From contig NZ_CP036298.1 in assembly GCF_007752135.1 (NCBI RefSeq), forward strand, positions 1,798,001 through 1,862,000: DNA of 64,000 nucleotides, written 5' to 3'. This document shows positions 18,805 through 27,785 of this stretch, in pieces (position 1 is the first letter of the stretch; the number at the start of each line of letters is the position of its first letter). Under the pieces are notes generated by a model that saw only the letters and a program-made list of their open reading frames with translations, ran no database searches and was not told the origin of the DNA. The position numbers and the translations under genes are program-made. This stretch comes from Aureliella helgolandensis (GTDB taxonomy: Bacteria; Planctomycetota; Planctomycetia; Pirellulales; Pirellulaceae).

Positions 18805-19135
18805 CTTCTACGACTCTCCAAAAATAAATCCGTTGCCAACGATAGGATTGAAGTGCAGGGTGCTGTGGGGGGCTAACTAAGATGTGAGGATAACGCGAGG
18901 CGGGAGAGTCTGTTATCCTGTGGGGCAGACCCCCCGCCGGGCTCGGATACTCAAGGATGCCCGACGCCTATTGTTTTGTTCCCCTAAGCACAGGTTACTT
19001 ATTTCAATTGTGCATGTCAACGTGTAGAATTGAAGTCGTCAGCATTTGCGGTCGAGATCTAGCGGAATGCGAGCGTACTAGAGCGTGGCGAGCTGGGCAC
19101 AAAAGTGCATTAGAAATGAGTTTGAGGAAGGTGAG
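18805..19135. other. Divergent intergenic region
   Basis: About 330 bases between the cytochrome gene and the divergent Rrf2 gene. A 7-base inverted pair (GGATAAC and GTTATCC, near 18890-18918) is the only symmetry I see. Promoters for both genes are expected here but not pinned down. Confidence 0.4.
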
Positions 19136-19567
19136 ATGTTATCGAAGACAGCCGAATACGCCTTACGTGCGGTAACCTGTATGGGGGACGGAGGTTCCGG
19201 GCATTCAATGTCGGCAGACCTCCTAGCGGAGAAGACGAAGGTTCCCCGTAGGTATTTAAGTCGAGTGCTGCAGGACTTAGCAGCTGCCGGTCTGGTGGCT
19301 TCACGCCCTGGTCCTGGAGGGGGGTATGAGTTGGCCCAGCCTCCAGATCGCATTCGCCTCCTCGACGTAGTGAATGCCGTGGCCCCTTTAGAGCGCATTC
19401 GCGAATGTCCTTTGGGATTGGTCTCGCATACGCAGCTGTGTCCATTGCATGCTGAGCTGGATCGCGCCTATGAAGCGACGGAGCGGGCGTTTGCGAGTGT
19501 CACGATTTTACAGTTGCTGGGGTCCACCAATCCCATTCCACCTTTATGCGAAGTGGTGAGGAAATAG
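19136..19567 (+). CDS. Rrf2-family transcriptional regulator
   Basis: A 143-residue regulator starting at [24 protein letters not shown] sits just upstream of the ATG at 19136, which decides this start over an in-frame ATG at 19085. The winged helix has [20 protein letters not shown] and the wing sequence [13 protein letters not shown]. In the sensor region only two cysteines, C91 and C102, are present where iron-sulfur members carry three; H98 and H105 lie near. It may bind an [Fe-S] cluster with a non-cysteine ligand, or act without one. The target is unknown; the secretin gene lies downstream on the same strand, 490 bases away. Confidence 0.9.
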   Translation: MLSKTAEYALRAVTCMGDGGSGHSMSADLLAEKTKVPRRYLSRVLQDLAAAGLVASRPGPGGGYELAQPPDRIRLLDVVNAVAPLERIRECPLGLVSHTQLCPLHAELDRAYEATERAFASVTILQLLGSTNPIPPLCEVVRK

Positions 19568-20054
19568 CGAAGCCCTTCACTGCTAGCATTACAACCCTCA
19601 CAACCGGCACAAACTATTTAGCTTAACTTGGCGGAATAATCCGGATCTTTTACCACGACCTGCCGAAAATAAATATTGACGACGTTATGTGGATCAAGTA
19701 TTCCCCTGGAGGCGGCACGTTATTGTGCTGGCAGGAGGAGATTGATCCGAGCGGCTTGTGGCGAATTTTGCTACTTGAGTCGTTCGCGTCAAAGTTGAGA
19801 GGCAGTCTTGTTTCGGTGGTAGAGCATGACACGGTGACACCTTCGCGGTGGAGCCGAGGAGTGCAACGGGCCGAGTGAGTGCTGGGAATTTGAGCAGATA
19901 TCTCGCTAAGTTTTTACGTAGCCAGAAATGCATCAGGCCAGCGAATCAAGGCTGCTTTTGAAAGCGCCGTACGGATATGCGGCAAGCTCGGGTCGTTGGC
20001 AAAGATCAACGAACGTGCATTCGGTTAGTCACATCGCGAAAAAGGAGAGTCGCG
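19568..20054. other. Gene-free stretch before the secretin gene
   Basis: About 490 bases. The secretin frame stays open from an ATG at 19977, but the preferred start is the TTG at 20055. A TTGACG near 19676 could be a -35 element; I see no strong -10 after it. Confidence 0.4.
20041..20049 (+). promoter_or_regulatory. Strong ribosome-binding site that sets the secretin start at TTG
   Basis: AAAGGAGAG lies 5 bases before a TTG at 20055. It is by far the best Shine-Dalgarno near the start and points to TTG initiation instead of the ATG at 19977. Confidence 0.7.
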
Positions 20055-23000
20055 TTGAGTCCTGAAAATTCGAATCAGAAGCGACGTTGGCTGAAGCAGT
20101 CCCTGTGGGCAAGCGCGTCCAAAGCAATGTGGATTGCACCCGCAATACTCTCGCCCGTTTTAATGACGGCGATGGTACCGGATGTGACATTGGGGCAATC
20201 GCCAACCGTCACCCGCAGCATCTCGGACAATACCCCAGCGGTGGATGCTGAGTTTGTCTTGGGATGGCTGAACTATGCGGTCAGCAAGTCGGAGGACACA
20301 TCGGTTTCCGCCAAGGCGTTTGCCGAAGCACTACGGGCTCGGCAGGCATTGTCGGGTCCTCAACGCAACTTCTTTGATCCGCGGGTGGAAGCGCGTCTCA
20401 AGGAAGTTGAAGGGATTCTTGTCAGCCAAGGGATGAAGAAGAAGCAGATTGAGGAAGCTGTTAGCAAATTGGGAGCGCTCGCCGCTGCTCCAGCCGTTGC
20501 TAAGCCTCAGACTGCAACGCTCGCTTCCTTCCCGCCCAACGGTGCTGCAGGCAATCCATCAGCCGTGATTCCTGCCAGTACCACTGCTCCTGTTGCTGCG
20601 GCGGCCGGCGTGAACACACCTGCGGTCGGAGGCCCGGTTACACCTGGCATTTTCCTGCCAGACTCGGACAAGACCACCACCCAGCCCGCCAGCGGACAGC
20701 TCGGGCAAGAGCTCCAGACGCCGCTGGGCAATGCAGCCAGTGGCGATGAATTGTATCGACGCGGCGTGGAGTTGCTCAGCCAGGGCAATCGCGAGGCAGC
20801 TTACGATCACTTTAGCCGAGCATGGCGGTTCGAAAAAGAGCTCGATCCCGCTCTGCGGAATCAGCTGAAGGACAAGTTGAGCTCCATGCAAGCCGCGAAC
20901 CTGAGCGGGCGTGCAGAAGAGGTTAACGCTTCCCCCATGCGAGGTGTGAGCGATGAACAGCTCGCCATTCGCCAACGCATGATGAGCGAAGTCACCGGAG
21001 AGATCGCAGCGGCGGAAGCCAACCGCGAGGCCGAGCCACAGCTCGTGGCGGAACGGCTTCAAACCCTGCGTACCCGCGTTTCGCAAGCAGGCATGGACGG
21101 TAACACGACCAAACAAATGCTGACGATTGTGGATCGGGCCATTGGCAGCCATCAGGTTTACATGACGCAGAACCGAGCTGCTATCGAGCAGAATACTCGC
21201 AACCGCCAAATCACTGAATCCATGGCGCTCGATCAAGAAGATCGCTTCAAGACCGATCAGCAGATTGCATCCCTCGTCGAAACCTACAATGACTTGATGG
21301 ACGAAGGCCGATTTGCCGAAGCCGAAGTCATTGCTAAACAAGTCGGCTTGTTGGACCGCAATTCGACCATTGCCAGTCTATTGATTGCCAACGCACGCAA
21401 TAGTCGTCGCATCGGTGAGTACGAGCAAACCAAGACCCTTCGCGAAGACGGCTGGATTGACGCGATGAACGATGTCGACGAGTCTGCCGTCCCTTGGACT
21501 GACAGTGATTCGATACAATTCCCAGAAGCCAAACGCTGGGAAGAGATCACTCGCAATCGCCGCAAATTGCTGGCTGATTCGCAAACCGGCATGTCTCCCA
21601 AGGAAGTGGAGATTTGGGAGCGACTGAAGACCCCGGTCATGGTTGATTTCAAGAACCGTCCGTTGACCGAAGTCATGGATTTCTTGTCGAACATGACAGG
21701 CATCCCCATCCACATCGATGAATTGGCGCTGCAACAAGATGGCTTCAACTCCTCGTCCGAGATTGGTGTCACGCTCAGCCTGCCTTCGCAAATTCAATTG
21801 CGAAGTGCTCTGAACTTGATCCTCAACTCACGCAACCTTGACTTCCAAGTTGCTAATGAGGTTCTCACCGTAACATCCGTCCGCAACACCGCTCGGGCCA
21901 ACCGAACTCAGACCTACTCGGTCAAGGATCTGGTCATCCCGATTCCCAACTTCATCCACGACAACAACAGTGGTATGGCGGGAGCTATTCGGCAGGCCTA
22001 CGAAACGGTGGCTGCAGGCCGTGGTTTGCTGGCGGGAACGCCGGGAGTTAATGCCGGAACCCCTGGACAGAGCGTGCAGATGGCATCCGCTTCAGTGGAT
22101 CCCAATGCACCGGTTCTGGCTCAGTTGAACAACGGTATGCTCGGTGGACCTGGCAATTTGCTAGGTGGTGGCTTCGGCAGCAACAACAGTTCGGCAATGG
22201 GTGGGGCTCCACCGATGATGATGGGCTCGCCAGGGGCCATCGGTGGTGGAGCAGCCATGGCTGACTTCGATACGCTGATGAATCTGATTCAAGCCACCAT
22301 CGATCCTGACTCTTGGTTGCAAGCGGGCGGTACGAGTACCATCCTGCAATACCCTTCGAATCTCTCGATCGTGGTGAGTGCTCCTCAAACGACGCACGAA
22401 AAGATCGCAGAGCTGCTGGAGTCGCTGCGTCGACTGCAAGACTTGCAAGTCACGATTGAAGTGAAGTTCATCACTTTGAACGATAACTTCTTCGAGCGAA
22501 TGGGGGTCGACTTTGATGTGAAGATCGATGACAACGTTCGCTCGCTGCCTCAGGACGATCAAGGACCGAGTACCACGGTTGGGCTGAGCTCCAACTTCAC
22601 TGGCAACAACTTCCCCGTCTCTGCTGACTTTGATATCTCGCTAACTCAAGAGAGCTATGGAACAGCCGTTCCTGCCTTCGGTGGCTTCCAAGCCAGCGAT
22701 GGTGCCAGCTTGGGCTTTGCAATCCTTAGTGACTTGGAAATGTTCTTCTTCATGAACGCAGCCCAAGGAGACAGCCGGACCAACGTCTTGCAAGCTCCAC
22801 GGGTTACGATGTTCGACGGACAATTCGCTTCGATCAATGACACGATTTCGCGTCCCTTTGTGACCAGCTTGATCCCTGTTGTGGCTGACTTTGCCGTCGC
22901 ACAACAGCCCGTCATTGTGGTTCTCAACGAAGGTACGATCTTGAATGTTCAAGCAACAGTATCCGCTGACAAACGCTTTGTTCGCCTCACTCTGAACCCA

Positions 23001-23420
23001 TCTTTCTCGCAAATTGACCGAGTGGACACGTTCACCTTTGAGGGGTCGCGAACGACTCGAACGAATTCACAAGATCAAGGCACGAACGTGCTCGATCCAA
23101 CGGGTTCGGTAGACGACAGCACCAGCGAGTCGGAAGAAATCGTTTCAGGTACCACGGTTCAACAACCAAGCTTCTCCCAAACCAACATTTCGACCACGGT
23201 CAGCGTGCCTGACGGCGGAACGATCCTGTTGGGTGGAATCAAGCGGATGCGTGAGAGTCGCATCGAGCGTGGTGTGCCGATCTTGAGCAAGATCCCTTAT
23301 GTAAACCGCTTGTTCAAGAACACCGCGATTGGCCGTGAGACGAGTACTTTGATGATGACCGTGACACCACGCATCATCATCCAGGAAGAAGAAGAAGAGA
23401 AGTACGGAGTGATTCCTTAA
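20055..23420 (+). CDS. Large type II/III-type secretin (GspD/PilQ-like) with extended N-terminus
   Basis: About 1121 residues from the TTG at 20055. The N-terminus has a basic stretch (NQKRRWLK) and a hydrophobic run ending near TLGQ, as in a signal peptide. A tetratricopeptide-like stretch lies near 231-265. A secretin N0/STN-like domain is at about 524-611 (VMVDFKNRPLTEVMDFLSNM). A Gly/Met-rich linker near 691-736 precedes an N3-like domain (755-810). The C-terminal secretin pore spans about 905-1112 and includes VPDGGTILLGGIKR and VPILSKIPYVNRLF. It should form a ring in the outer membrane for secretion or pilus passage. No other secretion-system gene is adjacent, so its partners are elsewhere. 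An intrinsic terminator follows. Confidence 0.93.
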   Translation: MSPENSNQKRRWLKQSLWASASKAMWIAPAILSPVLMTAMVPDVTLGQSPTVTRSISDNTPAVDAEFVLGWLNYAVSKSEDTSVSAKAFAEALRARQALSGPQRNFFDPRVEARLKEVEGILVSQGMKKKQIEEAVSKLGALAAAPAVAKPQTATLASFPPNGAAGNPSAVIPASTTAPVAAAAGVNTPAVGGPVTPGIFLPDSDKTTTQPASGQLGQELQTPLGNAASGDELYRRGVELLSQGNREAAYDHFSRAWRFEKELDPALRNQLKDKLSSMQAANLSGRAEEVNASPMRGVSDEQLAIRQRMMSEVTGEIAAAEANREAEPQLVAERLQTLRTRVSQAGMDGNTTKQMLTIVDRAIGSHQVYMTQNRAAIEQNTRNRQITESMALDQEDRFKTDQQIASLVETYNDLMDEGRFAEAEVIAKQVGLLDRNSTIASLLIANARNSRRIGEYEQTKTLREDGWIDAMNDVDESAVPWTDSDSIQFPEAKRWEEITRNRRKLLADSQTGMSPKEVEIWERLKTPVMVDFKNRPLTEVMDFLSNMTGIPIHIDELALQQDGFNSSSEIGVTLSLPSQIQLRSALNLILNSRNLDFQVANEVLTVTSVRNTARANRTQTYSVKDLVIPIPNFIHDNNSGMAGAIRQAYETVAAGRGLLAGTPGVNAGTPGQSVQMASASVDPNAPVLAQLNNGMLGGPGNLLGGGFGSNNSSAMGGAPPMMMGSPGAIGGGAAMADFDTLMNLIQATIDPDSWLQAGGTSTILQYPSNLSIVVSAPQTTHEKIAELLESLRRLQDLQVTIEVKFITLNDNFFERMGVDFDVKIDDNVRSLPQDDQGPSTTVGLSSNFTGNNFPVSADFDISLTQESYGTAVPAFGGFQASDGASLGFAILSDLEMFFFMNAAQGDSRTNVLQAPRVTMFDGQFASINDTISRPFVTSLIPVVADFAVAQQPVIVVLNEGTILNVQATVSADKRFVRLTLNPSFSQIDRVDTFTFEGSRTTRTNSQDQGTNVLDPTGSVDDSTSESEEIVSGTTVQQPSFSQTNISTTVSVPDGGTILLGGIKRMRESRIERGVPILSKIPYVNRLFKNTAIGRETSTLMMTVTPRIIIQEEEEEKYGVIP

Positions 23421-23450
23421 TCCTTCGACGCTTCATGGAGCAACTTCAGG

Positions 23451-23488
23451 GGGCTCGGCAGGTGTTTTCACCGGCCGAGCCCTTTTTT
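23451..23488 (+). terminator. Intrinsic terminator of the secretin gene
   Basis: GGGCTCGGC and GCCGAGCCC form a 9-base perfect stem, with an inner GGTG/CACC pair, directly followed by six T residues. Confidence 0.93.
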
Positions 23489-23626
23489 CGTTGGTAGTGC
23501 AGCGGATGCGCTTTGAGCGCTCCCTGCCAACTTCAGGAAATCAATCGGACCGAATCGGTCGTCAGCTTGCTCGCGAAGAGGGGCTGCCGAAGCTGTTTCT
23601 CATTGGACCAGTCCAGGGCACACCGA

Positions 23627-23658
23627 TTAGTCCTTAAGAACGTTTAGTCCTTAAGAAC
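23627..23658. repeat. 15-bp direct duplication spanning the end of the GTPase gene
   Basis: TTAGTCCTTAAGAAC occurs at 23627-23641 and again at 23644-23658, two bases apart. The second copy encodes the last residues and stop of the membrane GTPase, so the downstream copy repeats its final codons outside the reading frame. Confidence 0.85.
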
Positions 23659-25206
23659 ACTGCGACCAACTGCCTTCGCCAGTCCCCAGACCTGTTGGTA
23701 GATTTGACGGAAGCGTTCGCGGTCGAGCTTCTGGTAGTAGGCTTTGAGAATGGCTGCGGCGTGGCCTCGATCTAAATGCCGGACCAGTACCGGTATTAAC
23801 TCCTCGTTTGCGCCCGTAATCGACTCGGCTAGATTTCCGGTATAGATCGGCACGCAATCGACGATTAAGGGGCCAAAGACCTCACGGTTGTACTGGACGG
23901 CGCCCGCAATGGATTCCTCTTTCGCCGAATAGGGACTTCTCCAGTCGTAGGGGGGCGACCATTCACGCGCCGGTTTCAATCTGTCAATATGCGTTAGCAC
24001 CGCGATGATGGGCGGAGGCTTAAGCTGGGCGTTTTGTCGATAGTGTTCTTGCAATTTTCGCAGTAGGGCGACATCCGCCTCGCGTGCAGGACTATTGGCC
24101 GCGAGCACCAGCAGCACCATGTCTGCTTGATCCGTCGCCGTTTGGATTTCCCGCAAGAGCTGCTTCGGGGGAGCGGCTTCGTCGTAGCCGGGCGTGTCCA
24201 AGAGAGTCAGTGTTTTGTCGGAATCAGGGAGCGAGAATTGGTAGCAGTTGACCTGCCTGGTTTCCGGCAAAAGGCTTGTCTCCGCGACAGTCTCTTGGAG
24301 CAAAGCATTGATGAGACTTGATTTTCCCGCTTTGACCTGCCCCATGACGGCAATTTTCGTATGAACCTCTTCCAGCTCTGCCAACGCTTGATTCGCATCT
24401 CCGGCTGCATGCAGCTTAGCTGCAGCTGTACCGAAATGAAGTCGATATTGGCGCGAACCACCCTTCAGCCGGCCACTGTACATTTCGATCAAATAGAAGC
24501 CAACTTGCCGCAGATAGCGTTGGTAGAACATACTTAGCAATTCATCTTGCAACTTGACCGCTATCCGGCCAGATTTGCGCCACAAGGGATAGGTGAGTAG
24601 TCGGCTGGGATCGAGTAGGGAAGAGGACAGGAAAGCGAACTTTTGGCCGAGGTCCAAGGCGCGTAGAATTGCAGGCAGCCGCTCTACCTGGGCTAGGGTA
24701 GCAACGGAACTGCCCGGCAGATGCTCAAGCATCCATTGCTCGAGATCTTCCACTGCCAGGTGAACGACGGCAAAGATCTCGATGATGGTCAGTGGATGGA
24801 GCGAGTTCTTCCCCGCCTCTGCATGGTAGTGTTGCGCCAGTTTGTCTGAGAGCGTTTGCGCGTCAGCGAGGTAGCGGTTGTAGTCGGCGATGGAGACCCG
24901 ATCGACCGCGGGAGTCTGTCGACGGAATTGCTCGACAATATCAATGGCCGATTGATCTTGAGGTGTCCAGAATTCGGGGGCCGTCAGTGGCTTGCCAACG
25001 GCTGCTTGATCGGGTTTGGCGGCAGGCCAAAGCTTTCCGACGCCCCAAGCAAGAGCCCATAGGGCGGGAAGTGTGAGGGCAATCAGCTTCAGCCAGCCCG
25101 TTTGATAGAGCGCTATCAAGCCGATCGCACCGTAGCACATCAACGGGAGAGCCCAGAGGAGAGAAAGGACCACTAAGCGAGGCGACAGCAGATGGAAAAA
25201 TTTCAT
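23644..25206 (-). CDS. Membrane-anchored GTPase (Era/dynamin-like G domain)
   Basis: A 520-residue protein. Two hydrophobic segments at the N-terminus (within residues 8-60) anchor it to the membrane. The G domain lies at about 285-420: P-loop GQVKAGKSS (K295), switch region around LLPETRQVNCYQF, DTPG, and THID as the G4 motif. It belongs among large bacterial membrane GTPases related to Era and dynamin-like proteins. The ATG at 25206 overlaps the stop of the upstream GTPase as ATGA, so the two are translationally coupled and likely work together. An ATG four codons earlier (25218) is possible but would not give this overlap. Confidence 0.87.
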   Translation of the reverse strand: MKFFHLLSPRLVVLSLLWALPLMCYGAIGLIALYQTGWLKLIALTLPALWALAWGVGKLWPAAKPDQAAVGKPLTAPEFWTPQDQSAIDIVEQFRRQTPAVDRVSIADYNRYLADAQTLSDKLAQHYHAEAGKNSLHPLTIIEIFAVVHLAVEDLEQWMLEHLPGSSVATLAQVERLPAILRALDLGQKFAFLSSSLLDPSRLLTYPLWRKSGRIAVKLQDELLSMFYQRYLRQVGFYLIEMYSGRLKGGSRQYRLHFGTAAAKLHAAGDANQALAELEEVHTKIAVMGQVKAGKSSLINALLQETVAETSLLPETRQVNCYQFSLPDSDKTLTLLDTPGYDEAAPPKQLLREIQTATDQADMVLLVLAANSPAREADVALLRKLQEHYRQNAQLKPPPIIAVLTHIDRLKPAREWSPPYDWRSPYSAKEESIAGAVQYNREVFGPLIVDCVPIYTGNLAESITGANEELIPVLVRHLDRGHAAAILKAYYQKLDRERFRQIYQQVWGLAKAVGRSVLKD

Positions 25207-26435
25207 TCTGCTTCCCATAGTTCTCGCCCACGCTGCAATTGCTGGTCGAAGACTTTCTTGAGTTCCTCAGCAGTCGGAGTCCCGCCCTGCCGCAGGCCTG
25301 AAAAGTACCAGTCCCACGACATGCCTAGTGCATAGGTGAACGCAAACGAGCTCGCCGCCCCAGCAGCCATGCCTACAAAAGGGATGAACTTCAACGCTTC
25401 GCGAAATGCCATCCGCACGGCAATCCGAGAGCCGGCTGCACTGCTCAATACGGCCCAGTGCGCAGCGGTCAGCTCTTGTCGATAGATTTGTGCCAACTTG
25501 GTTGCCAAATGGGTCTGAATGCCTAACACGGCCGGAATATCTACCCAGGGGATCGGCACCGCACCGGCTGTACCCGCCAAGGCGCTGGAAGCAAGTACTT
25601 GCCAGCGAGCTTTCCGCTGCCGCTGGGTTTCTTCCACTTGCAGTGGATTGTTGAGTACCAGCAAAGCCTGACGGTAGGCGTGAGGAAGATAGTTGAGAAT
25701 CGCCTTTTTAAGCCGCTGCCCTCCAAAGTTTGGATCGGAAAATCCGTCTTCGGGCTGCGTCAGATCAATGGGCACGACTCCGTCGACCAGCCCTCGAAAC
25801 TGGCTGAGTTTCCGTTCGATTTGAGTGGCTAGAGCTGGTGGAATGGTTGTGGCAGCCGCTTGAGAAACGTTGCCTGCCGGAGAATTCTTGTCAAGTGTTA
25901 GCAGGGATGAACTCGAGATCTCTTCGAAGGGATCGGCCGCGGCCGCGATTTCCATTGCACCGTCGATTTCGTGCAAGCAGGTTAGAAGCAGCAGGACGGG
26001 GCGCTGCGGGCATGCGCGGCGGATGCGCTGGAGAGGTTCGAGGATGCCTTGCAGAGCGTGGTCGCCCGCGCGAACCGTTACCAGCATCAATTGCGTCGTA
26101 CCGTCGAAATGGGCGATGTCCGCAGTGGGGTCGTAGGAGGCTTCCCCTAGCCCTCGGGTATCGACGAAGGTTAGCAAGCGGTCGAGCGTGTTGGGGAAAT
26201 CGAAGCGTTGCGAAGACTTGGTTTCAGGCCGGTAGCCCTCGCCGACAATCGCTGCTTCTGCTCCGGTTAGGTAGCGGATTACCGAGCTCTTGCCACTGCC
26301 CGTCTTGCCGAACAACCAGATTGCAGGTACGGGAGCCGTTTGTCGCAATTGCTGCAAGTCGGTTTCAAGGGCGTCCTGTGCATCGGCTGGAGGGGGCATC
26401 GCTGGCGATCGCCAACGTTTCCAAAATGAGAGCAT
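25203..26435 (-). CDS. GTPase with C-terminal DUF697-like hydrophobic region
   Basis: A 410-residue protein. The P-loop GKTGSGKSS (K49) sits close to the N-terminus, then DTRG and the unusual G4-like LTCLHEID. The C-terminal third (about 270-390) has two glycine/alanine-rich hydrophobic stretches (SSALAGTAGAVPIPWVDIPA and FIPFVGMAAGAASSFAFTYA), resembling DUF697, which occurs in YcjX/YcjF-type partners. It overlaps the next gene by 4 bases (ATGA). The pair probably forms a membrane GTPase couple, perhaps acting on membrane shape or transport. The non-canonical G4 leaves nucleotide specificity open. Confidence 0.85.
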   Translation of the reverse strand: MLSFWKRWRSPAMPPPADAQDALETDLQQLRQTAPVPAIWLFGKTGSGKSSVIRYLTGAEAAIVGEGYRPETKSSQRFDFPNTLDRLLTFVDTRGLGEASYDPTADIAHFDGTTQLMLVTVRAGDHALQGILEPLQRIRRACPQRPVLLLLTCLHEIDGAMEIAAAADPFEEISSSSLLTLDKNSPAGNVSQAAATTIPPALATQIERKLSQFRGLVDGVVPIDLTQPEDGFSDPNFGGQRLKKAILNYLPHAYRQALLVLNNPLQVEETQRQRKARWQVLASSALAGTAGAVPIPWVDIPAVLGIQTHLATKLAQIYRQELTAAHWAVLSSAAGSRIAVRMAFREALKFIPFVGMAAGAASSFAFTYALGMSWDWYFSGLRQGGTPTAEELKKVFDQQLQRGRELWEAE

Positions 26436-26568
26436 GGTGGTTGTCTGAAAGAGGTGTCAGGGCACTGGCAGCGACAGGCTGAACGCAACGGGCGATGCGT
26501 TCACGCCTGGCTGGCCGTAGTATTGATCCAACTGACACACCTCCTAGGAGGCTTGGCACCAACTCGGA

Positions 26569-27144
26569 CTATTCGATTGGAATTGTGTAGCTGATCACTC
26601 CGATCGCTTCACCTGGCTTCACGTCAGCATAGTGAGCGTGACACATTATACACTTCTCCATGACGACGGGGACGGCGGTAACCATTCGTAGTTGATGGCT
26701 TCCGTCCTTCAAGGCAACGACCTGTTCGTGCGTTGCTGCCCCTGCTTTGATCCGGCGAATTCCCTCGCGTTCAAAATCGTTCTTAGCGACGTTCTCTGGT
26801 TCGTAGGGATCGCCCGTCGCGTCGAGCAATCGCACTTTGTTTTCGCCCGATTCGGAAACGTTTTTGAACAGGAGTACTGCTGCACTTCCAGCGGCAAAAT
26901 CGTCGTCATCGTGCACATACTTGTCAGTAACCATGACAATGGTTTGTTTGAAAATATTATCCAACATGCGCACGGTTTTTCGCGAGCGTTCAATCGCTTT
27001 CTCGGACGGCTTGGTGGTTTCGTCCGCTGGTTTGGCCACCTTGTCCTTTTCCTGAGCGATGGAGTTTTGCCAAGGCGTGGAAACTAACGCGAGTGTTGTA
27101 CCTAAGAGCGCAACACCACTAAACGCACATACAAACGACTTCAT
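26569..27144 (-). CDS. Tll0287-like (DUF3365) exported haem-binding protein
   Basis: A 191-residue protein. The ATG at 27144 has GGAG 8 bases upstream and opens a signal peptide (MKSFVCAFSGVALLGTTLAL); an in-frame ATG at 27168 is less likely. The mature part matches the Tll0287-like (DUF3365) sensor fold: DNIFKQTIVMVTDKYVHDDD near the start and a haem motif CIMCH at C165-H169 near the C-terminus. Such domains are PAS-like and bind haem c as gas or redox sensors. It lies 58 bases downstream of an NsrR-type regulator gene on the same strand, so the two probably form an operon; a link to nitric oxide is inferred, not shown. Confidence 0.85.
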   Translation of the reverse strand: MKSFVCAFSGVALLGTTLALVSTPWQNSIAQEKDKVAKPADETTKPSEKAIERSRKTVRMLDNIFKQTIVMVTDKYVHDDDDFAAGSAAVLLFKNVSESGENKVRLLDATGDPYEPENVAKNDFEREGIRRIKAGAATHEQVVALKDGSHQLRMVTAVPVVMEKCIMCHAHYADVKPGEAIGVISYTIPIE

Positions 27145-27202
27145 TAATAGATCTCCAAGAGAAAGCAACGGAAATGGCTTCTTGCCGAATGGATCCTAGC
27201 AG

Positions 27203-27643
27203 TTAAGGCAGATTGGGAGTTGAGCGAGCGAATTGCTTCGAAGTTGGAGCGACATCCGCTAGCGTTACCGTATTGAGGTACTCCAGCTGGATTCGCTCCG
27301 CTTCTGCCAGAGTCGATTTCAACTTGCAGAAGGACTCGATGCTACACACGTTTTCGGTACCCACGCACTCCAGGAGGTGCATGTTTCCTTCGAAGATTCG
27401 GATGACTTCGCCGACAGAAATACGATCTGCAGGCTTAGCCAATTCGATTCCCCCGCCGACTCCGCGAATGCTCCGCACCAAGTGATGACGGGCCAACAGA
27501 TTGACCACTTTGGCAATGTGGTTGATCGACACTCCATACAAACCGGCGACTTCTGCAATGGTAGCTCGCCGCTTCAGATGCGTTAGGAACATCAGCGTTC
27601 GCAGGCCAAAGTCGGTCTGAGTGGTCAGTCGCATGAAACTCAT
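27203..27643 (-). CDS. nsrR: NsrR-type Rrf2 regulator (nitric-oxide sensor)
   Basis: A 146-residue Rrf2-family protein very close to NsrR in layout. From Met4, it has MRLTTQTDFGLRTLMFL, with an aspartate at position 8 that is a cluster ligand in known NsrR proteins. The helix-turn-helix (EVAGLYGVSINHIAKVVNLL) and wing (VRSIRGVGGGIELAKPADRI) follow. The three cysteines C93, C100 and C106 (ECVGTENVCSIESFC) are followed by KLKSTL and a VTLADV end, as in NsrR. These residues hold an [Fe-S] cluster that reacts with nitric oxide, which releases repression. A palindrome with NsrR half-sites lies just upstream, suggesting autoregulation, and a Tll0287-like haem gene follows. Start at Met1 or Met4 is open. 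Confidence 0.88.
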   Translation of the reverse strand: MSFMRLTTQTDFGLRTLMFLTHLKRRATIAEVAGLYGVSINHIAKVVNLLARHHLVRSIRGVGGGIELAKPADRISVGEVIRIFEGNMHLLECVGTENVCSIESFCKLKSTLAEAERIQLEYLNTVTLADVAPTSKQFARSTPNLP

Positions 27644-27649
27644 TTCCCA

Positions 27650-27681
27650 AAGATGTTAAACATGCACCAGTTTAGCATCTT
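27650..27681. promoter_or_regulatory. NsrR-like operator palindrome
   Basis: AAGATGTTAAAC at 27650 and GTTTAGCATCTT at 27670 are inverted copies with one mismatch and an 8-base gap. Within it, a 23-base site (27659-27681) has half-sites AACATGCA and AGCATCTT, which match the known NsrR consensus halves at 7 of 8 bases each with exactly the NsrR spacing. It starts 6 bases upstream of the nsrR-like start codon, where a bound repressor would block transcription or translation. The BBP7 gene is divergent, about 100 bases away, and could share it. Confidence 0.7.
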
Positions 27682-27785
27682 TATGGGGTAGGGGAAGATC
27701 CGAGGCTCCAGAATTGCCGCAACGATCGATTTGGCATTGAACTCAAGGCGTTGCAAATGCTATGTACCACTCAGAAGGATCTCTA

